Assembly (NCBI RefSeq): GCF_003576245.1
Contig: NZ_QWGA01000003.1
Span: 806,001-870,000, forward strand
Length of the DNA stretch: 64,000 nucleotides
Source: Henriciella algicola
GTDB taxonomy: Bacteria > Pseudomonadota > Alphaproteobacteria > Caulobacterales > Hyphomonadaceae
Reading direction: 5' to 3'
Shown here: piece after piece, positions 27,426-36,282 of the stretch
How positions within the stretch are numbered: the stretch's first letter is position 1
Layout: every line of letters begins with the position of its first letter
The notes under the pieces: generated by a model
What the model was told of the DNA's origin: nothing
The model's input: only the letters and a program-made list of their open reading frames with translations
The model's database searches: none
Position numbers and translations under genes: made by a program

Positions 27426-28250
27426 ATGACGCTGGATCTCGCCGCCTATCTCAAACGCATTGGCTATACCGGGCCTGTTCGAGCCGACCTTGAGACGCTG
27501 AATGCGCTGCACGCGGCGCATGTGAATGCGGTGCCTTTCGAGAACCTCGATGTGCATGCCGGGCGCCCTGTGACGCTGTCGCTTGAGGCGGCCTATGAGG
27601 AGATCGTCGGCCAAGGCAAAGGCGGCTGGTGCTATGAGATGAACGCCGTCTTCGGCTGGGCCCTGTCAGAGATCGGGTTCGAGGTGTTGCGGCTCGGCGC
27701 GGGGGTGCGGCGGGAGGCGCTGGGCGATGAGGCGATGGGCAACCATCTTGCCCTGCTGGTACGGCTGGAGCGCGACTATCTCGCCGATGTCGGGTTTGGC
27801 AGCTCTCAAGTGCATGCCATCGCGCTGGAGGAAGGGGTGAGCGACCATGCCCCGGTGCGCATGGCGATCGCGCGAACGGATGACGGATACTGGCGCCTAC
27901 ATGAAGGCGGACCGGGCGCAACGTTCAGCTATGATTTCAGGGCAGAGCCTGCCGATGAGGCGCTGCTGGCGGCGCGCCACGAATGGCAGATCACCGACCC
28001 CAACAGCATTTTCTGCAAGACGCTGAGCGCCAAGATCCGCCGCGGAACGACCTATTACATGCTGCGCGGGCGCATGCTGGAAACGCAGATGCCGGGGCGC
28101 AGCACGCAGCAGGTCATGGACACGCCGGAAGAGCTATCGGCCGTGCTGGACGAGGTTTTCGGCCTTGAGGAGCCGGAGCTTGAGGCGCTCTGGCCGAAAA
28201 TCTGCGCGCGGCACAAGCAGCTCTTCCCGCATGCGGGCGGTAGGCTTTAG
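27426..28250 (+). CDS. nat: Arylamine N-acetyltransferase
   Basis: Acetyl-CoA-dependent N-acetyltransferase for arylamines and hydrazines, 274 aa. The Cys-His-Asp triad is visible: C69 in GGWCYEMN, H107 in GNHLALLV and D121 in LADVGFG. VPFENLDVHAGR near the N-terminus is also diagnostic. The ATG at 27426 is chosen; the frame is open upstream but runs through the antisense of the riboswitch. Its stop overlaps the convergent thioesterase gene as TTAG (28247-28250). The physiological acceptor is unknown. Confidence 0.93.
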   Translation: MTLDLAAYLKRIGYTGPVRADLETLNALHAAHVNAVPFENLDVHAGRPVTLSLEAAYEEIVGQGKGGWCYEMNAVFGWALSEIGFEVLRLGAGVRREALGDEAMGNHLALLVRLERDYLADVGFGSSQVHAIALEEGVSDHAPVRMAIARTDDGYWRLHEGGPGATFSYDFRAEPADEALLAARHEWQITDPNSIFCKTLSAKIRRGTTYYMLRGRMLETQMPGRSTQQVMDTPEELSAVLDEVFGLEEPELEALWPKICARHKQLFPHAGGRL

Positions 28251-28969
28251 GCATTGGCTTCAAACTGCGCCGTATCCACCGCGAACCAGAGCGTGTCGGC
28301 ATGGGCGAGGAGCGTGCCTTCAGCCGTGTAGAGCGCCGTGCCTGCAAAGTGCTTTCGGCCTTTTCCGCCCGTGCGCCATGAGGCGATGATGAGCGGCTCG
28401 CCGACGGTCGGGCGGGTGAGGATGTTGGCGTTCATTTCACCCAAAAGGGCGCGGTCAACATCGGGTAGCGAAAAGCCGCCGGGGCAGTCGAGCGCGCTCC
28501 AGATGATCTCATCGCGAACAAGGCCGTCATCGCCTGCAAAAGTCTCATGTGGGGTCCAGACAGTGGCGGCGGTTTCAGGGTCATCAAGCTGGCCGCAGAA
28601 GATGCGGAGGCCCTCCCCCGGCTCACGGCCGCGCCCGCAGACGAAACAGACCGATAGCTCACCCGCGCCGAAAGGACGGGGACGCTCGCTTGCTGCCTTT
28701 GCCGCCCCAAAAGACGGTGCCGGCCGCGGTGCGATGGAGGCCGCTTCAGACCGCGCCGTCATGATGAGCGCATCGCCCGCATGAAGCGTTGCGGTGTCGC
28801 CGTCGCGCGTCAGGCTGAGCGGCGTTTCCAGAGGAATGGGTGCATTGATGCGGATCGTGTGGGGGCCGGTGAGAAGCTGCGCCATCAGGCCCGCTGAATA
28901 GCCGCCATTGCCGCTGCCGGGCGGGCCATTGAACTGTTTCGGGATGGTGATGGTGGCTGGGGCGGTCAT
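28247..28969 (-). CDS. Hotdog-fold thioesterase-like protein
   Basis: Protein of 240 aa. The N-terminal part carries FNGPPGSGNGGYSAGLMA, an acyl-binding helix motif, and the middle has the Cys pair VCFVCGRGREPGEGLRI. A second hotdog half follows (DVDRALLGEMNANILTRP, HADTLWFAVD). Such double-hotdog proteins are annotated as thioesterase-family proteins; the substrate is unknown. The ATG at 28969 (MTAPATITIP) is preferred to an upstream start in a poor context. Confidence 0.72.
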   Translation of the reverse strand: MTAPATITIPKQFNGPPGSGNGGYSAGLMAQLLTGPHTIRINAPIPLETPLSLTRDGDTATLHAGDALIMTARSEAASIAPRPAPSFGAAKAASERPRPFGAGELSVCFVCGRGREPGEGLRIFCGQLDDPETAATVWTPHETFAGDDGLVRDEIIWSALDCPGGFSLPDVDRALLGEMNANILTRPTVGEPLIIASWRTGGKGRKHFAGTALYTAEGTLLAHADTLWFAVDTAQFEANA

Positions 28970-29091
28970 GGCGGTCTCCGTGTGGCGGCACGCCCGCGCT
29001 ATCCACAAATGGTTGCGCTTGCAAGTGGACCGCAGGGGCGCGCTGTGCGAGGCCAGACGCCTATCAAAGCCCGAGTTCGAGGAAGCGCCTC

Positions 29092-30072
29092 ATGTCCTTT
29101 TCCATTCGCCCGCTGGGCCTTGCCGTGTGCCTTTCTGCGGGGCTGATCCTGCCCGCCTGTCAATCCGTGCCGGAGGCCGCCCCAGAGACAGAAGCCTCGC
29201 AAGGCGCCTTGGACGAGGTCATCGAAATCCGGGACGATGGATTGATCGCCAATTATTACCCGGCCACGCGCGCCGATGCGCCCGGGCCTGCAATCTTGAT
29301 GTTTGGCGGGTCTGAAGGGGGATTGAGCGAGGGTGTCGCCCGCGATGCCGAAGCGCTGCGGGCCGAGGGTTTTCACGTGCTGCACCTTTCCTTCTACCGG
29401 TATGAAGGTCAGGAGCAGAACCTTGAAATGGTGCCGTTGGAGCGGTTTGACCGGGCGCTGGACTGGCTGCTTACGCGCGATGAGGTGGACGCAGGCCGGG
29501 TCGGCATATTCGGCACGTCGAAAGGCGCCGAAGCGGCACTGATCATGGCGAGCCGGAGAGGCGAGATCGACGGCGTTGTTGCCATCGTCCCGTCCAGCGT
29601 TTCCTGGACAGGGATCAATTGGAACTTTGACGGGCGCGTGCCGGAAGCCTCCTGGTCCCTCAATGGCGCGCCCTATCCTGCCCTGCCCTATGGCGAATTC
29701 GATTACCAGACCGGGCTCTATTCGCTCTATGCCAATGGGTTGAAAGCCGTCTCCGAGCATGAAGACGCGGTGATCGCTGTCGAAGAGAGTGACGCGCCGA
29801 TGCTGCTCATCTGCGGCGGATCAGATGCACTCTGGCCGAGCTGCCCCATGGCGGAAGCTATCGATGCGCGCGCCGAAGCGATGGACGGGCCAGAGGTGAC
29901 GGTGCTTGCCTACCCGGAGGCAGGACATGGCGCAGGCGGCCTGCCCGCCGAGACGCTCGATCCTGAGACAGCGGACGAGGCGCTCGACTGGGGTGGGACA
30001 CGCGCAACGAACCGGGCGGCGCAGCAGGATAACTGGCCGAAGACGGTCGCTTTCCTGAAAGAGACGCTCTAG
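29092..30072 (+). CDS. BAAT C-terminal-domain acyl hydrolase, lipoprotein
   Basis: Alpha/beta hydrolase of 326 aa related to the C-terminal domain of bile acid-CoA:amino acid N-acyltransferase/acyl-CoA thioester hydrolases. A lipoprotein signal (LILPAC, Cys23) places it in the envelope. The nucleophile is probably Ser143 in IFGTSKGAEA (Cys in the human enzyme), the acid is in CGGSDALWPSC and the His in EAGHGAGG. The oxyanion region is MFGGSEGG. The envelope location argues against a CoA substrate; an ester is more likely. Confidence 0.8.
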   Translation: MSFSIRPLGLAVCLSAGLILPACQSVPEAAPETEASQGALDEVIEIRDDGLIANYYPATRADAPGPAILMFGGSEGGLSEGVARDAEALRAEGFHVLHLSFYRYEGQEQNLEMVPLERFDRALDWLLTRDEVDAGRVGIFGTSKGAEAALIMASRRGEIDGVVAIVPSSVSWTGINWNFDGRVPEASWSLNGAPYPALPYGEFDYQTGLYSLYANGLKAVSEHEDAVIAVEESDAPMLLICGGSDALWPSCPMAEAIDARAEAMDGPEVTVLAYPEAGHGAGGLPAETLDPETADEALDWGGTRATNRAAQQDNWPKTVAFLKETL

Positions 30073-30135
30073 GCCCTTGCGAAATGTGGATAATGCAAAG
30101 GAAACCGCACTTCGCGTAAATTTTTATAGACTCCG

Positions 30136-30153
30136 TGTTAAATATACATAACA
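30136..30153. promoter_or_regulatory. Candidate operator TGTTA-N8-TAACA
   Basis: Inverted repeat TGTTA/TAACA in an AT-rich stretch (AAATATACA) 31 bp upstream of the membrane-protein/XRE gene pair at 30184-30815. Autoregulation by the XRE protein is inferred from position only. Confidence 0.4.
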
Positions 30154-30183
30154 TAGAATCTGTTGAATCAGGAGTGTGCCGAA

Positions 30184-30609
30184 ATGCCGTACCGCGAAAA
30201 GATCGTCTGGCTTTCCCTGTTTGCGATTGCCGTCGCTTTCATTCCATACTTCACCTATGTGGCGATAACGCCGACGGCGTCTGAAGGCCTGCCGAATGTG
30301 CGCCAGCTCATCCTGTACGCGATCGCCGCTGGGGTGCAGATGTCGATCCTGCTGGGCGGACGCATGTGGCTGGCAGCCCGTTCGCCCGAAGACGCGAAAA
30401 TCCCCGCAGATGAGCGCGACCAGGCCATCAGCCGCAACGCAATTCGCGTGTCCTATTTCGTCCTGATGGCGGGCACGATCCTTGTCGGCGTCATCATGCC
30501 GTTCACCCATAGCGGCTGGCAGATCGTCAATGCCGCACTCTTCATGATCGTGCTGGCCGAAGTGGTAAATTATTCCATCGCGGCCATCAGCTATCGTCGG
30601 CAGGCATGA
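30184..30609 (+). CDS. Four-helix membrane protein paired with XRE regulator (module 1)
   Basis: Protein of 141 aa with four predicted helices in two pairs (about 7-27, 39-61, 87-108 and 113-131) separated by a charged cytosolic loop, PEDAKIPADERDQAISRNA. It resembles DUF2178-type proteins that are commonly encoded beside a small XRE regulator. CAGGAG precedes the ATG at 30184. Its stop overlaps the regulator start as ATGA. A homologous pair lies at 38922-39564. Role unknown; a membrane-linked control of the partner regulator is a hypothesis. Confidence 0.75.
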   Translation: MPYREKIVWLSLFAIAVAFIPYFTYVAITPTASEGLPNVRQLILYAIAAGVQMSILLGGRMWLAARSPEDAKIPADERDQAISRNAIRVSYFVLMAGTILVGVIMPFTHSGWQIVNAALFMIVLAEVVNYSIAAISYRRQA

Positions 30610-30815
30610 GCGGGAAATCGATCCACAATCGCATTCGCGAGCTGCGCTTTCTGAATGGAGAGATGACGCAAGCCGATCTTGGAAACCAGATCGGCGTCAC
30701 GCGTCAGACGATCGCCGCCATCGAGAAGGGCAAATACGCACCGACGCTGGAGGCGGCTTTCAAGATTGCAGACGTTTTCGGCGTCGGCCTCGACGAGGTC
30801 TTTACCTGGGCCTGA
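30606..30815 (+). CDS. Small XRE-family HTH regulator (module 1)
   Basis: Protein of 69 aa consisting of one Cro/CI-type helix-turn-helix: IRELRFLNGEMTQADLGNQI, GVTRQTIAAIEKGKYAPTLE and a C-terminal helix ending in FGVGLDEVFTW. The ending is typical of YozG-like single-domain regulators. It has no oligomerisation domain, so it presumably dimerises through the HTH helices. The start overlaps the upstream membrane-protein stop by 4 nt, so the pair is translated together. Confidence 0.9.
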   Translation: MSGKSIHNRIRELRFLNGEMTQADLGNQIGVTRQTIAAIEKGKYAPTLEAAFKIADVFGVGLDEVFTWA

Positions 30816-30832
30816 CGAGCCTGTGGCAGGCC

Positions 30833-31741
30833 TCAACCGCCTTCTTCGCCAGCAATTCTCGCGGCGAGGGCGTCGGCCTCTTCCTTGATGAAGGCATTGT
30901 CGGCGACGAGCGCTGTATCCATGGCGGCAATTTCAGCCTGCGCCTGCCCTATCAGGTCTGCGGCGAGCGTCTCCGGCGGAGTTGAGCCATCAGGCATCGG
31001 CACGTCAGGATTGTCTAAAGCCCGCCCTGCCAGTTGGGTCAGAAGATAGGCCCGCACCAGACGCACATCATCAGAGACCGCAAAGCACCTGTCGCGCAGG
31101 ACAAGAAGCCGGTGATCGCCCGGAATGATAGGCAGCGTCCTGCTATCGGCTGGATTGCCTTCCAGAACACTTACGATCCCGTCGAATTGCGCGCGGGCTT
31201 CGATCTGGGCGAGGTGGCCGAATATGTAGGGACAGGTCCCGTCCGGCCCGTCAAAACTCTCATAATAGCGTCCGTGGCCGATCGCGTGCAGGACTGTCGG
31301 CGCGACAAAGTTTTCAATCATGATCGCCAGCGCTTCAGTCTCGGCGTCGCGTCTGTCAATGTCGCCTTGCTCTGGCTCTGCGCCCTTCCGGGCGGCATTT
31401 TCTCCGAGCCACCGGGTCTCAATTGACCGGATCGCGTTGAGGACGAAAGACGCCGTACGGTAGCGCCCCTCCTGCCCTCCATGATCGGCAAGTTCCCAGG
31501 CAGCGTCTGCCGCAGCAAAGTCAGCCTCAAATGACTGGCTGCACTGGTTCTGGAAGATGACGATATCTTCGAAAAGCGCTTCCCAGGTCTCTTCGCTCTC
31601 CTCTAGCCCCTGCGCGCGCGCAAGGAGCGTTTCGCCGGTGGCAAGCGTGTCCGCGCCACAGGGGCTATCCTGCGCAGCCGCAGTGCTGGCAAGTGCAAGG
31701 GCCATGAACAAGGCGGTAAGCGTTGCGCGCATGGTGGGCAT
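30833..31741 (-). CDS. Hypothetical secreted protein
   Basis: Protein of 302 aa with a Sec signal peptide (cleavage after ASTAAAQ-type site, about residue 24). The mature part is acidic and mainly helical, with four Cys (SPCGAD, QNQCSQ, GTCPYI, DRCFAV) that may form two disulfides. I recognise no domain. It is convergent with the XRE gene (17 bp apart) and upstream of a DUF1801 gene. An internal ATG at 31732 is an alternative start. Confidence 0.72.
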   Translation of the reverse strand: MPTMRATLTALFMALALASTAAAQDSPCGADTLATGETLLARAQGLEESEETWEALFEDIVIFQNQCSQSFEADFAAADAAWELADHGGQEGRYRTASFVLNAIRSIETRWLGENAARKGAEPEQGDIDRRDAETEALAIMIENFVAPTVLHAIGHGRYYESFDGPDGTCPYIFGHLAQIEARAQFDGIVSVLEGNPADSRTLPIIPGDHRLLVLRDRCFAVSDDVRLVRAYLLTQLAGRALDNPDVPMPDGSTPPETLAADLIGQAQAEIAAMDTALVADNAFIKEEADALAARIAGEEGG

Positions 31742-31770
31742 CCGGTTTCGTCTGTGACTGATGAGCAGCG

Positions 31771-32196
31771 TTAGCGGCGTTTGTAAGTCAGCGCCATGGC
31801 GATGCAGTGGGTAAGCTCTTCGCGTGGCAGTTTGCCGACTAGTGGGAGGACGATGGCGCGGGTGCCTTCGAAGGTCAGGGTCTCGCCGTAGAGATCACGC
31901 CAGCGGGCGACGAGGTCTGTCTGGCAATGGACGAGCAGGCGGACGATTCCCGGGCTTGATGGCTTCCACCCTAACCGTATGGGGGTGCCGCTACGCACCG
32001 CGAAGCTCGGCTCGCCCCATTTCAGGCTTTCGGATACCGCGCCGACCCCGTCGGTCTGCGCGGCGGTCTCGAGCACGAGCTCGCGCAGCTCAGTCCAGCG
32101 ACGGCGCACGTCATCCGGAACTGCGTCGAAAGCGCTGCGTAGCTCTTGGCGAAGCGGCGCGGCGGGCTTTGCCTCTGCAGGCGTCGATGGCGGCAT
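31771..32196 (-). CDS. DUF1801 protein
   Basis: Soluble protein of 141 aa of the DUF1801 group (YdhG-like fold). ESLKWGEPSFAVRSGTPIRLGW is the characteristic beta core, and the C-terminus REELTHCIAMALTYKRR is also typical. Function unknown; some members are linked to iron-chaperone (frataxin-like) folds. The ATG at 32196 has GGAGGA seven bases upstream. It is divergent from the SDR gene at 32248. Confidence 0.82.
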   Translation of the reverse strand: MPPSTPAEAKPAAPLRQELRSAFDAVPDDVRRRWTELRELVLETAAQTDGVGAVSESLKWGEPSFAVRSGTPIRLGWKPSSPGIVRLLVHCQTDLVARWRDLYGETLTFEGTRAIVLPLVGKLPREELTHCIAMALTYKRR

Positions 32197-32247
32197 GCAT
32201 GGTTCCTCCGTGCAAGTCCTCATACCAGACACGCGAAAGGAAGACGA

Positions 32248-33009
32248 ATGAGCGATACCAAAACAGCAATCATCACAGGCGCCGGATCAGGCATTGGGGC
32301 GGCGACGGCGAAGCGGTTTTCTGGCGATGGATGGAATGTTGTCCTGAACGGGCGCACGAAGGAGAAGCTGGAGAAGGTCGCAGGCGACCTGCCCGCTGAG
32401 CGCACGCTAATCGTTTCCGGCGACGTCTCGAATGCGAATGACGTCTCGCATCTGATCTCTCAGACCGTAGAAAAATTTGGCGGCATTGATTGCCTCATCA
32501 ACAATGCGGGCGTCGCGGAAATGGGTGAGCCCGGCGACCTGTCGCTGGAAGATTTCGAGAAGATCATGTCGATCAATGTCACCGGCATTTTCCACACGGT
32601 GACCGCCGCCCTGCCCCATCTGAAGACGGCAAAGGGCTCTATCGTGAACACCTCATCCGTGTCCGGCATTGGCGGCGACTGGAGGATGTTCGGCTATAAC
32701 ACGTCCAAAGGTGCGGTCTCGAACATGACGCGGGCCATGGCGCTCGACCTTGGGAAATACGGCGTGCGCGTGAATGCCGTCGCGCCGAGCGTGACGAAGA
32801 CGGAAATGGCAGAAGGCATCCATTCGGACGAGGACAAGATGGAGAAGGTGCGCGCGCGCCTGCCGCTTGGCCGGGCGGCTGAACCAGCAGAAGTGGCAAG
32901 CGTCATCGCCTTCTTGGCTGGACCAGACGCTGCCTTCGTGAGCGGGGTTATCTTGCCGGTTGATGGCGGGCTTTCAGCGTCCAACGGTCAGCCGAATTTC
33001 GCGGCCTAG
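32248..33009 (+). CDS. SDR-family oxidoreductase (FabG-like)
   Basis: Classical short-chain dehydrogenase of 253 aa. The nucleotide motif is TGAGSGIG (residues 10-17), NNAG is at about 90, Ser is in VNTSSVSG, and the catalytic YNTSK follows. The C-terminal VSGVILPVDGG is the usual SDR end. An Arg in LNGRTKEK after the second strand favours NADP(H). The substrate is unknown. A strong terminator follows at 33020-33071. The chosen ATG follows AAAGGAAGACGA. Confidence 0.88.
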   Translation: MSDTKTAIITGAGSGIGAATAKRFSGDGWNVVLNGRTKEKLEKVAGDLPAERTLIVSGDVSNANDVSHLISQTVEKFGGIDCLINNAGVAEMGEPGDLSLEDFEKIMSINVTGIFHTVTAALPHLKTAKGSIVNTSSVSGIGGDWRMFGYNTSKGAVSNMTRAMALDLGKYGVRVNAVAPSVTKTEMAEGIHSDEDKMEKVRARLPLGRAAEPAEVASVIAFLAGPDAAFVSGVILPVDGGLSASNGQPNFAA

Positions 33010-33019
33010 CCAGAAGTGC

Positions 33020-33071
33020 AAAGGCCCGGCGTGTGGAGGACTTTTCCTCTGACACCGGGCCTTTGTTTTTT
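33020..33071 (+). terminator. Intrinsic terminator of the SDR gene
   Basis: AAAGGCCCGG...GTGT pairs with ACACCGGGCCTTT, with an inner GGAGGA/TCCTC stem, followed by TTGTTTTTT. The A-run on the other side may also let it act for the convergent DLH gene. Confidence 0.88.
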
Positions 33072-33091
33072 GTGGACGGGATAGAGGACGA

Positions 33092-33844
33092 CTAGTCGTC
33101 GTCGCCTTCCAGATAGCGCTCCGTGAAGTCCATGAAGGCGTCCCAGCTCTTCTTATCGGCCAGCTCCTGATAGCGATCAGAACCAAAGACGGTCCAGGCA
33201 TGCGGCGCGCCGGAATAGATCTGGACCTCGTAGGTCACGCCATCGGTTTCGAGCTGGTCGGCGAGGTCTGCGGCAAGGCTGTTCGGGATGCCGCTATCGG
33301 CGCCGCCATGCATGACGAGAATGGGCGCTGAGGTCGCGGCATAGTTGGCGCCGTCGGGTGCATCGAGGCTGCCATGGAAGGTCGCGTAGCCTGCAATGTT
33401 CTCACCCTCACCAGAGCGGGCAAGTTCAAGTGTAGCGCCGCCGCCGAAGCAGTAGCCCATGAGGATGACATTGGTCTCACCAGAGGCTTCACGCGCCTCA
33501 GCAGTACCGCCGAGGATGCGGGCGCGCATCATCTCGCGGTCATTGTAGAGCATACCGACCTGCTCCTTGCGCGCGTCGGTGGTCGCCGGGCGGTTGCCCT
33601 TGCCGTAGACATCAATCGCGAAGGCGTCATAGCCCTCATCGGCGATCATTTCGGCGCGAGTCATTTCATACTCATCGAGGCCGCCCCAGTCATGGATGAT
33701 AACGACGAGGCCTTTGGAGTCGCGGGTGGCTTCGGCGAGGTAGCCTTCATAGGTCGCGCCATCGACGGTGTAGTTGACGGTCTCGCCCGCATGGGCGGCG
33801 AGGGCGAAGGCCGTGGAGGCGGCGAGGGCTGTGAGGAGGCGCAT
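33092..33844 (-). CDS. Exported dienelactone-hydrolase-family protein
   Basis: Alpha/beta hydrolase of 250 aa with a signal peptide (ALAAHAG). The DLH triad is present: C132 in GYCFGGG, D183 in HGGADSGIP and H215 in GAPHAWTVF. HDWGGLDEY supplies the oxyanion loop. True dienelactone hydrolases are cytosolic, so this exported relative likely has another ester substrate. AAAGGA precedes the ATG. It is divergent from the LuxR/hydrolase fusion across 147 bp, so the two may be co-regulated. Confidence 0.87.
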   Translation of the reverse strand: MRLLTALAASTAFALAAHAGETVNYTVDGATYEGYLAEATRDSKGLVVIIHDWGGLDEYEMTRAEMIADEGYDAFAIDVYGKGNRPATTDARKEQVGMLYNDREMMRARILGGTAEAREASGETNVILMGYCFGGGATLELARSGEGENIAGYATFHGSLDAPDGANYAATSAPILVMHGGADSGIPNSLAADLADQLETDGVTYEVQIYSGAPHAWTVFGSDRYQELADKKSWDAFMDFTERYLEGDDD

Positions 33845-33991
33845 GGCGTTTCCTTTTCTGAATGAGATTTACCCTCACTGAGCTAGGGCGCGGCCCTTTC
33901 CTGCCAAATACGAAGCGCCCCGAAATCCCCCTTGCCAGCGACCCTTTGCTTGCTGCAACGTTAGGTGGGGACAGCAGCTTTGAGACTTCTC

Positions 33992-35716
33992 ATGGCCGAG
34001 ACGACGACACAGTCGCGGTATTTCGAACTCCTGGGACGGGCCTACGAGATACCGCTGGAGAGCGCCGGATTTGAGGATTTCCTCGATGCCGCGCACGACT
34101 TTTTCTGCGCCGATCCAGAGACCGGCAAAGTCGCCGATGATGTGGCGACGTTCACCCCCGAAGGCGTCGAAAACCACACCAGCAGACTTGAGCGCATTTT
34201 CGATGTCGCGATGAGGGCTGAGGCGCATGAGGCCGAAACCGATGCGCGCTATCACAGCGTGCTGCGGGTCGCGCCCGGTACGATGCTGGTACATGGCAAT
34301 GAGGCGGCCGTGGCCCTGCTGGGGTGTGCCCTGCCCCGTCCGCTGGGTGAGCTGCCCTTTGACCATGAAGCCCTCAGCCAGATCCGAGGCGCGCTCAACG
34401 AGGTCGACGGCGAAGACCTGATCGTCCTGGCGACGGTTGGCGAGGCGGAGCCACGCCCCTGCCTGGCCCTGGTACAGCCCGGGCGCGGCGACGAAACCGA
34501 AGCGCGGATATCGCTTTCCTTCATTCACTGGTCTGACGGGCTGATCGAGCGGCTGGGCAATGCGCTGGGGCTGACGGAGTCCGAGACCGAAGTCCTGCAA
34601 GGTCATCTCGACAACAAGACACCGCGCGAGATTGCCGAGGATCGCGGACGCTCGCCTGAGACCATCAAGGTGCAGGCCAAGACTATCCTGCGGAAAACGG
34701 GCTGCGCGCGCATGACAGACGTGGTGCGGCTTGCCGCCAGCATATCCTATCTGCTGCGGAAGATGCCTGATGAGCGCCAGTCGAGCCTGGAAAGCTGGGC
34801 GACGCCAGTGCGCGCGCTGGAGTATCTTGTGCGTGATGGACGCAAGGTCGCCTATTACCGGCATGGGCCGGGCGACGCGAAAGCGGCGGTGCTGTTTTCC
34901 CATGCGCTGATACAGGGGCCGTTCTTTGCGCCGGCCTTCCTCAACCAGCTGGCCGAAGCCGGTGTGCGTCTGCTTGCCCAGTCGCGGCCGGGATATGGCT
35001 TCACGGACCCGCCAGAAGCAGCCGAAAATTTCGAGGCAGACACGGTAGCTGACGCGCTGACCATGCTGGAAGCTGAAGGCGTCAACGAGGTCCATGTGGT
35101 CGGCCACCAATTGGGGACCAGCCATGCATTTCGGATCGCGCGCGCACTCGGCCCTCGTGCCCGGTCGCTGGTGCTAATCAATGGAGGCATCCCGCTTCAG
35201 GAGAAGCATTATGCCAGCATGGACAGGCGGGTGCGGTTCGCCGCCATGGCGACGCGCCATGCACCGTCCATCCTGAAAATGACCAATGCGCTCGGTATTC
35301 GCAGCTTCAAGAAGAAGGGTGTGCGCGCGTTCCTCATTGATCGATATGCGCGCTCTGAGGTCGATATGCGGGCGCTGTTGATGCCCGGCGTGATGGAGCT
35401 TCACGCAAACGGGACATTCCATGCCTGCGAGCAGGAAGGCATTCCGTTCTTTCTGGATGAGAAATCAAAACATTCGGACTGGTCGCGCGACACTGAAAGC
35501 CTCGCCTGTCCGCAATACTGGTTGCAGCCGGAAGACTGCTCAATCCTAGACCCGGAAGCGGTCCGCGAATTCGTCGGGAAGTTGCGCGGCGCCCGGTTTG
35601 AAACCGAGCCGGGCGCCGGCGCCATTATGCTGTATCAAAGGCCTGAACGGGTCGCTCACTTCATACTGGATGCAATCAGCGACACGTCGGATGCGGGCCG
35701 GGCAGTCAGCCCCTAG
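33992..35716 (+). CDS. LuxR-type HTH regulator fused to a degenerate alpha/beta-hydrolase domain
   Basis: Protein of 574 aa with three parts. Residues 80-180 look like a sensor (PAS-like) region (YHSVLRVAPGTMLVHGNEAA). Residues 194-248 form a LuxR helix-turn-helix (LTESETEVLQGHLDNKTPRE, then TIKVQAKTILRKTG). Residues 265-560 have an alpha/beta-hydrolase fold (SRPGYGFTDPP, VHVVGHQLGTSHAF, SLVLINGG). The nucleophile Ser is replaced by Gln373 (GHQLG), and the expected His after PGAG is Ala544, so catalysis is unlikely and ligand sensing is plausible. A GTG at 33965 would add nine residues. The stop overlaps the next gene as CTAG. Confidence 0.85.
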   Translation: MAETTTQSRYFELLGRAYEIPLESAGFEDFLDAAHDFFCADPETGKVADDVATFTPEGVENHTSRLERIFDVAMRAEAHEAETDARYHSVLRVAPGTMLVHGNEAAVALLGCALPRPLGELPFDHEALSQIRGALNEVDGEDLIVLATVGEAEPRPCLALVQPGRGDETEARISLSFIHWSDGLIERLGNALGLTESETEVLQGHLDNKTPREIAEDRGRSPETIKVQAKTILRKTGCARMTDVVRLAASISYLLRKMPDERQSSLESWATPVRALEYLVRDGRKVAYYRHGPGDAKAAVLFSHALIQGPFFAPAFLNQLAEAGVRLLAQSRPGYGFTDPPEAAENFEADTVADALTMLEAEGVNEVHVVGHQLGTSHAFRIARALGPRARSLVLINGGIPLQEKHYASMDRRVRFAAMATRHAPSILKMTNALGIRSFKKKGVRAFLIDRYARSEVDMRALLMPGVMELHANGTFHACEQEGIPFFLDEKSKHSDWSRDTESLACPQYWLQPEDCSILDPEAVREFVGKLRGARFETEPGAGAIMLYQRPERVAHFILDAISDTSDAGRAVSP

Positions 35717-36150
35717 CAGCCCTTGCCAGCATATATCCCCATTAGCGCTGTGCGGCGCAGTTCTGCCGTGCGTGCATTTTCGGCCTGACGCTCGGCCTCT
35801 GCTTGCGCGTTTTGCTGCGCAAGCCCCCCTGCAGCATTCGCTGCAAAGCCCAGTCCCGGCACACGGCCGAGGGCGCCGCTGTAAAGAGCGGCATTCGTTG
35901 CGAGACCGGCAGCCGTGCTAGCCGCTGCGCCCGATGTCTCGGCGTTGCGGGCGCTCTGGTCAGCCTGTGCCATGTAGGTATCCATGCTGGCGATCTCTGT
36001 GGTGAGCGCTTCGCAGGTCATGTCTGCATCGCCTGGCTGGCTAGCCACAAGGCGCGGCGTAAGCTCCTGCGAGCCACCGAGCGAGGTGGTGGTCGAACAC
36101 GCTGTTGCAGCGAGACCGGCAACCGAAACGAAGATGAAGTGTCTGAGCAT
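35713..36150 (-). CDS. Ala-rich lipoprotein
   Basis: Predicted lipoprotein of 145 aa. The signal ends in a TACST-type lipobox at about Cys18, then comes DMTCEALTTEIASMDTYMAQADQSARNAE, an amphipathic helix. A Gly/Ala-rich middle (LGRVPGLGFAANAAGG) may insert into a membrane, and the end is Cys-terminated (AGKGC). Not recognised beyond its lipoprotein nature. Convergent with the LuxR/hydrolase fusion, sharing CTAG. Confidence 0.7.
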   Translation of the reverse strand: MLRHFIFVSVAGLAATACSTTTSLGGSQELTPRLVASQPGDADMTCEALTTEIASMDTYMAQADQSARNAETSGAAASTAAGLATNAALYSGALGRVPGLGFAANAAGGLAQQNAQAEAERQAENARTAELRRTALMGIYAGKGC

Positions 36151-36282
36151 TTTGCTTCCCCCTGAAACTGAAGTGATTGCAATAGATCAGGGGGTTTTTG
36201 GGCTCGCATCACCCTGCCGGGTTAAATGGGCAAAATTTGTCGAAAAATATGCTCAAGCAGCCGGATCAAACGGGCAGAGACG

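Noticed and set aside
30184-30815. Toxin-antitoxin system
   Set aside because: The partner of the XRE protein is a four-helix membrane protein of the DUF2178-like type with no toxin motif; membrane/regulator signalling pairs explain it better.
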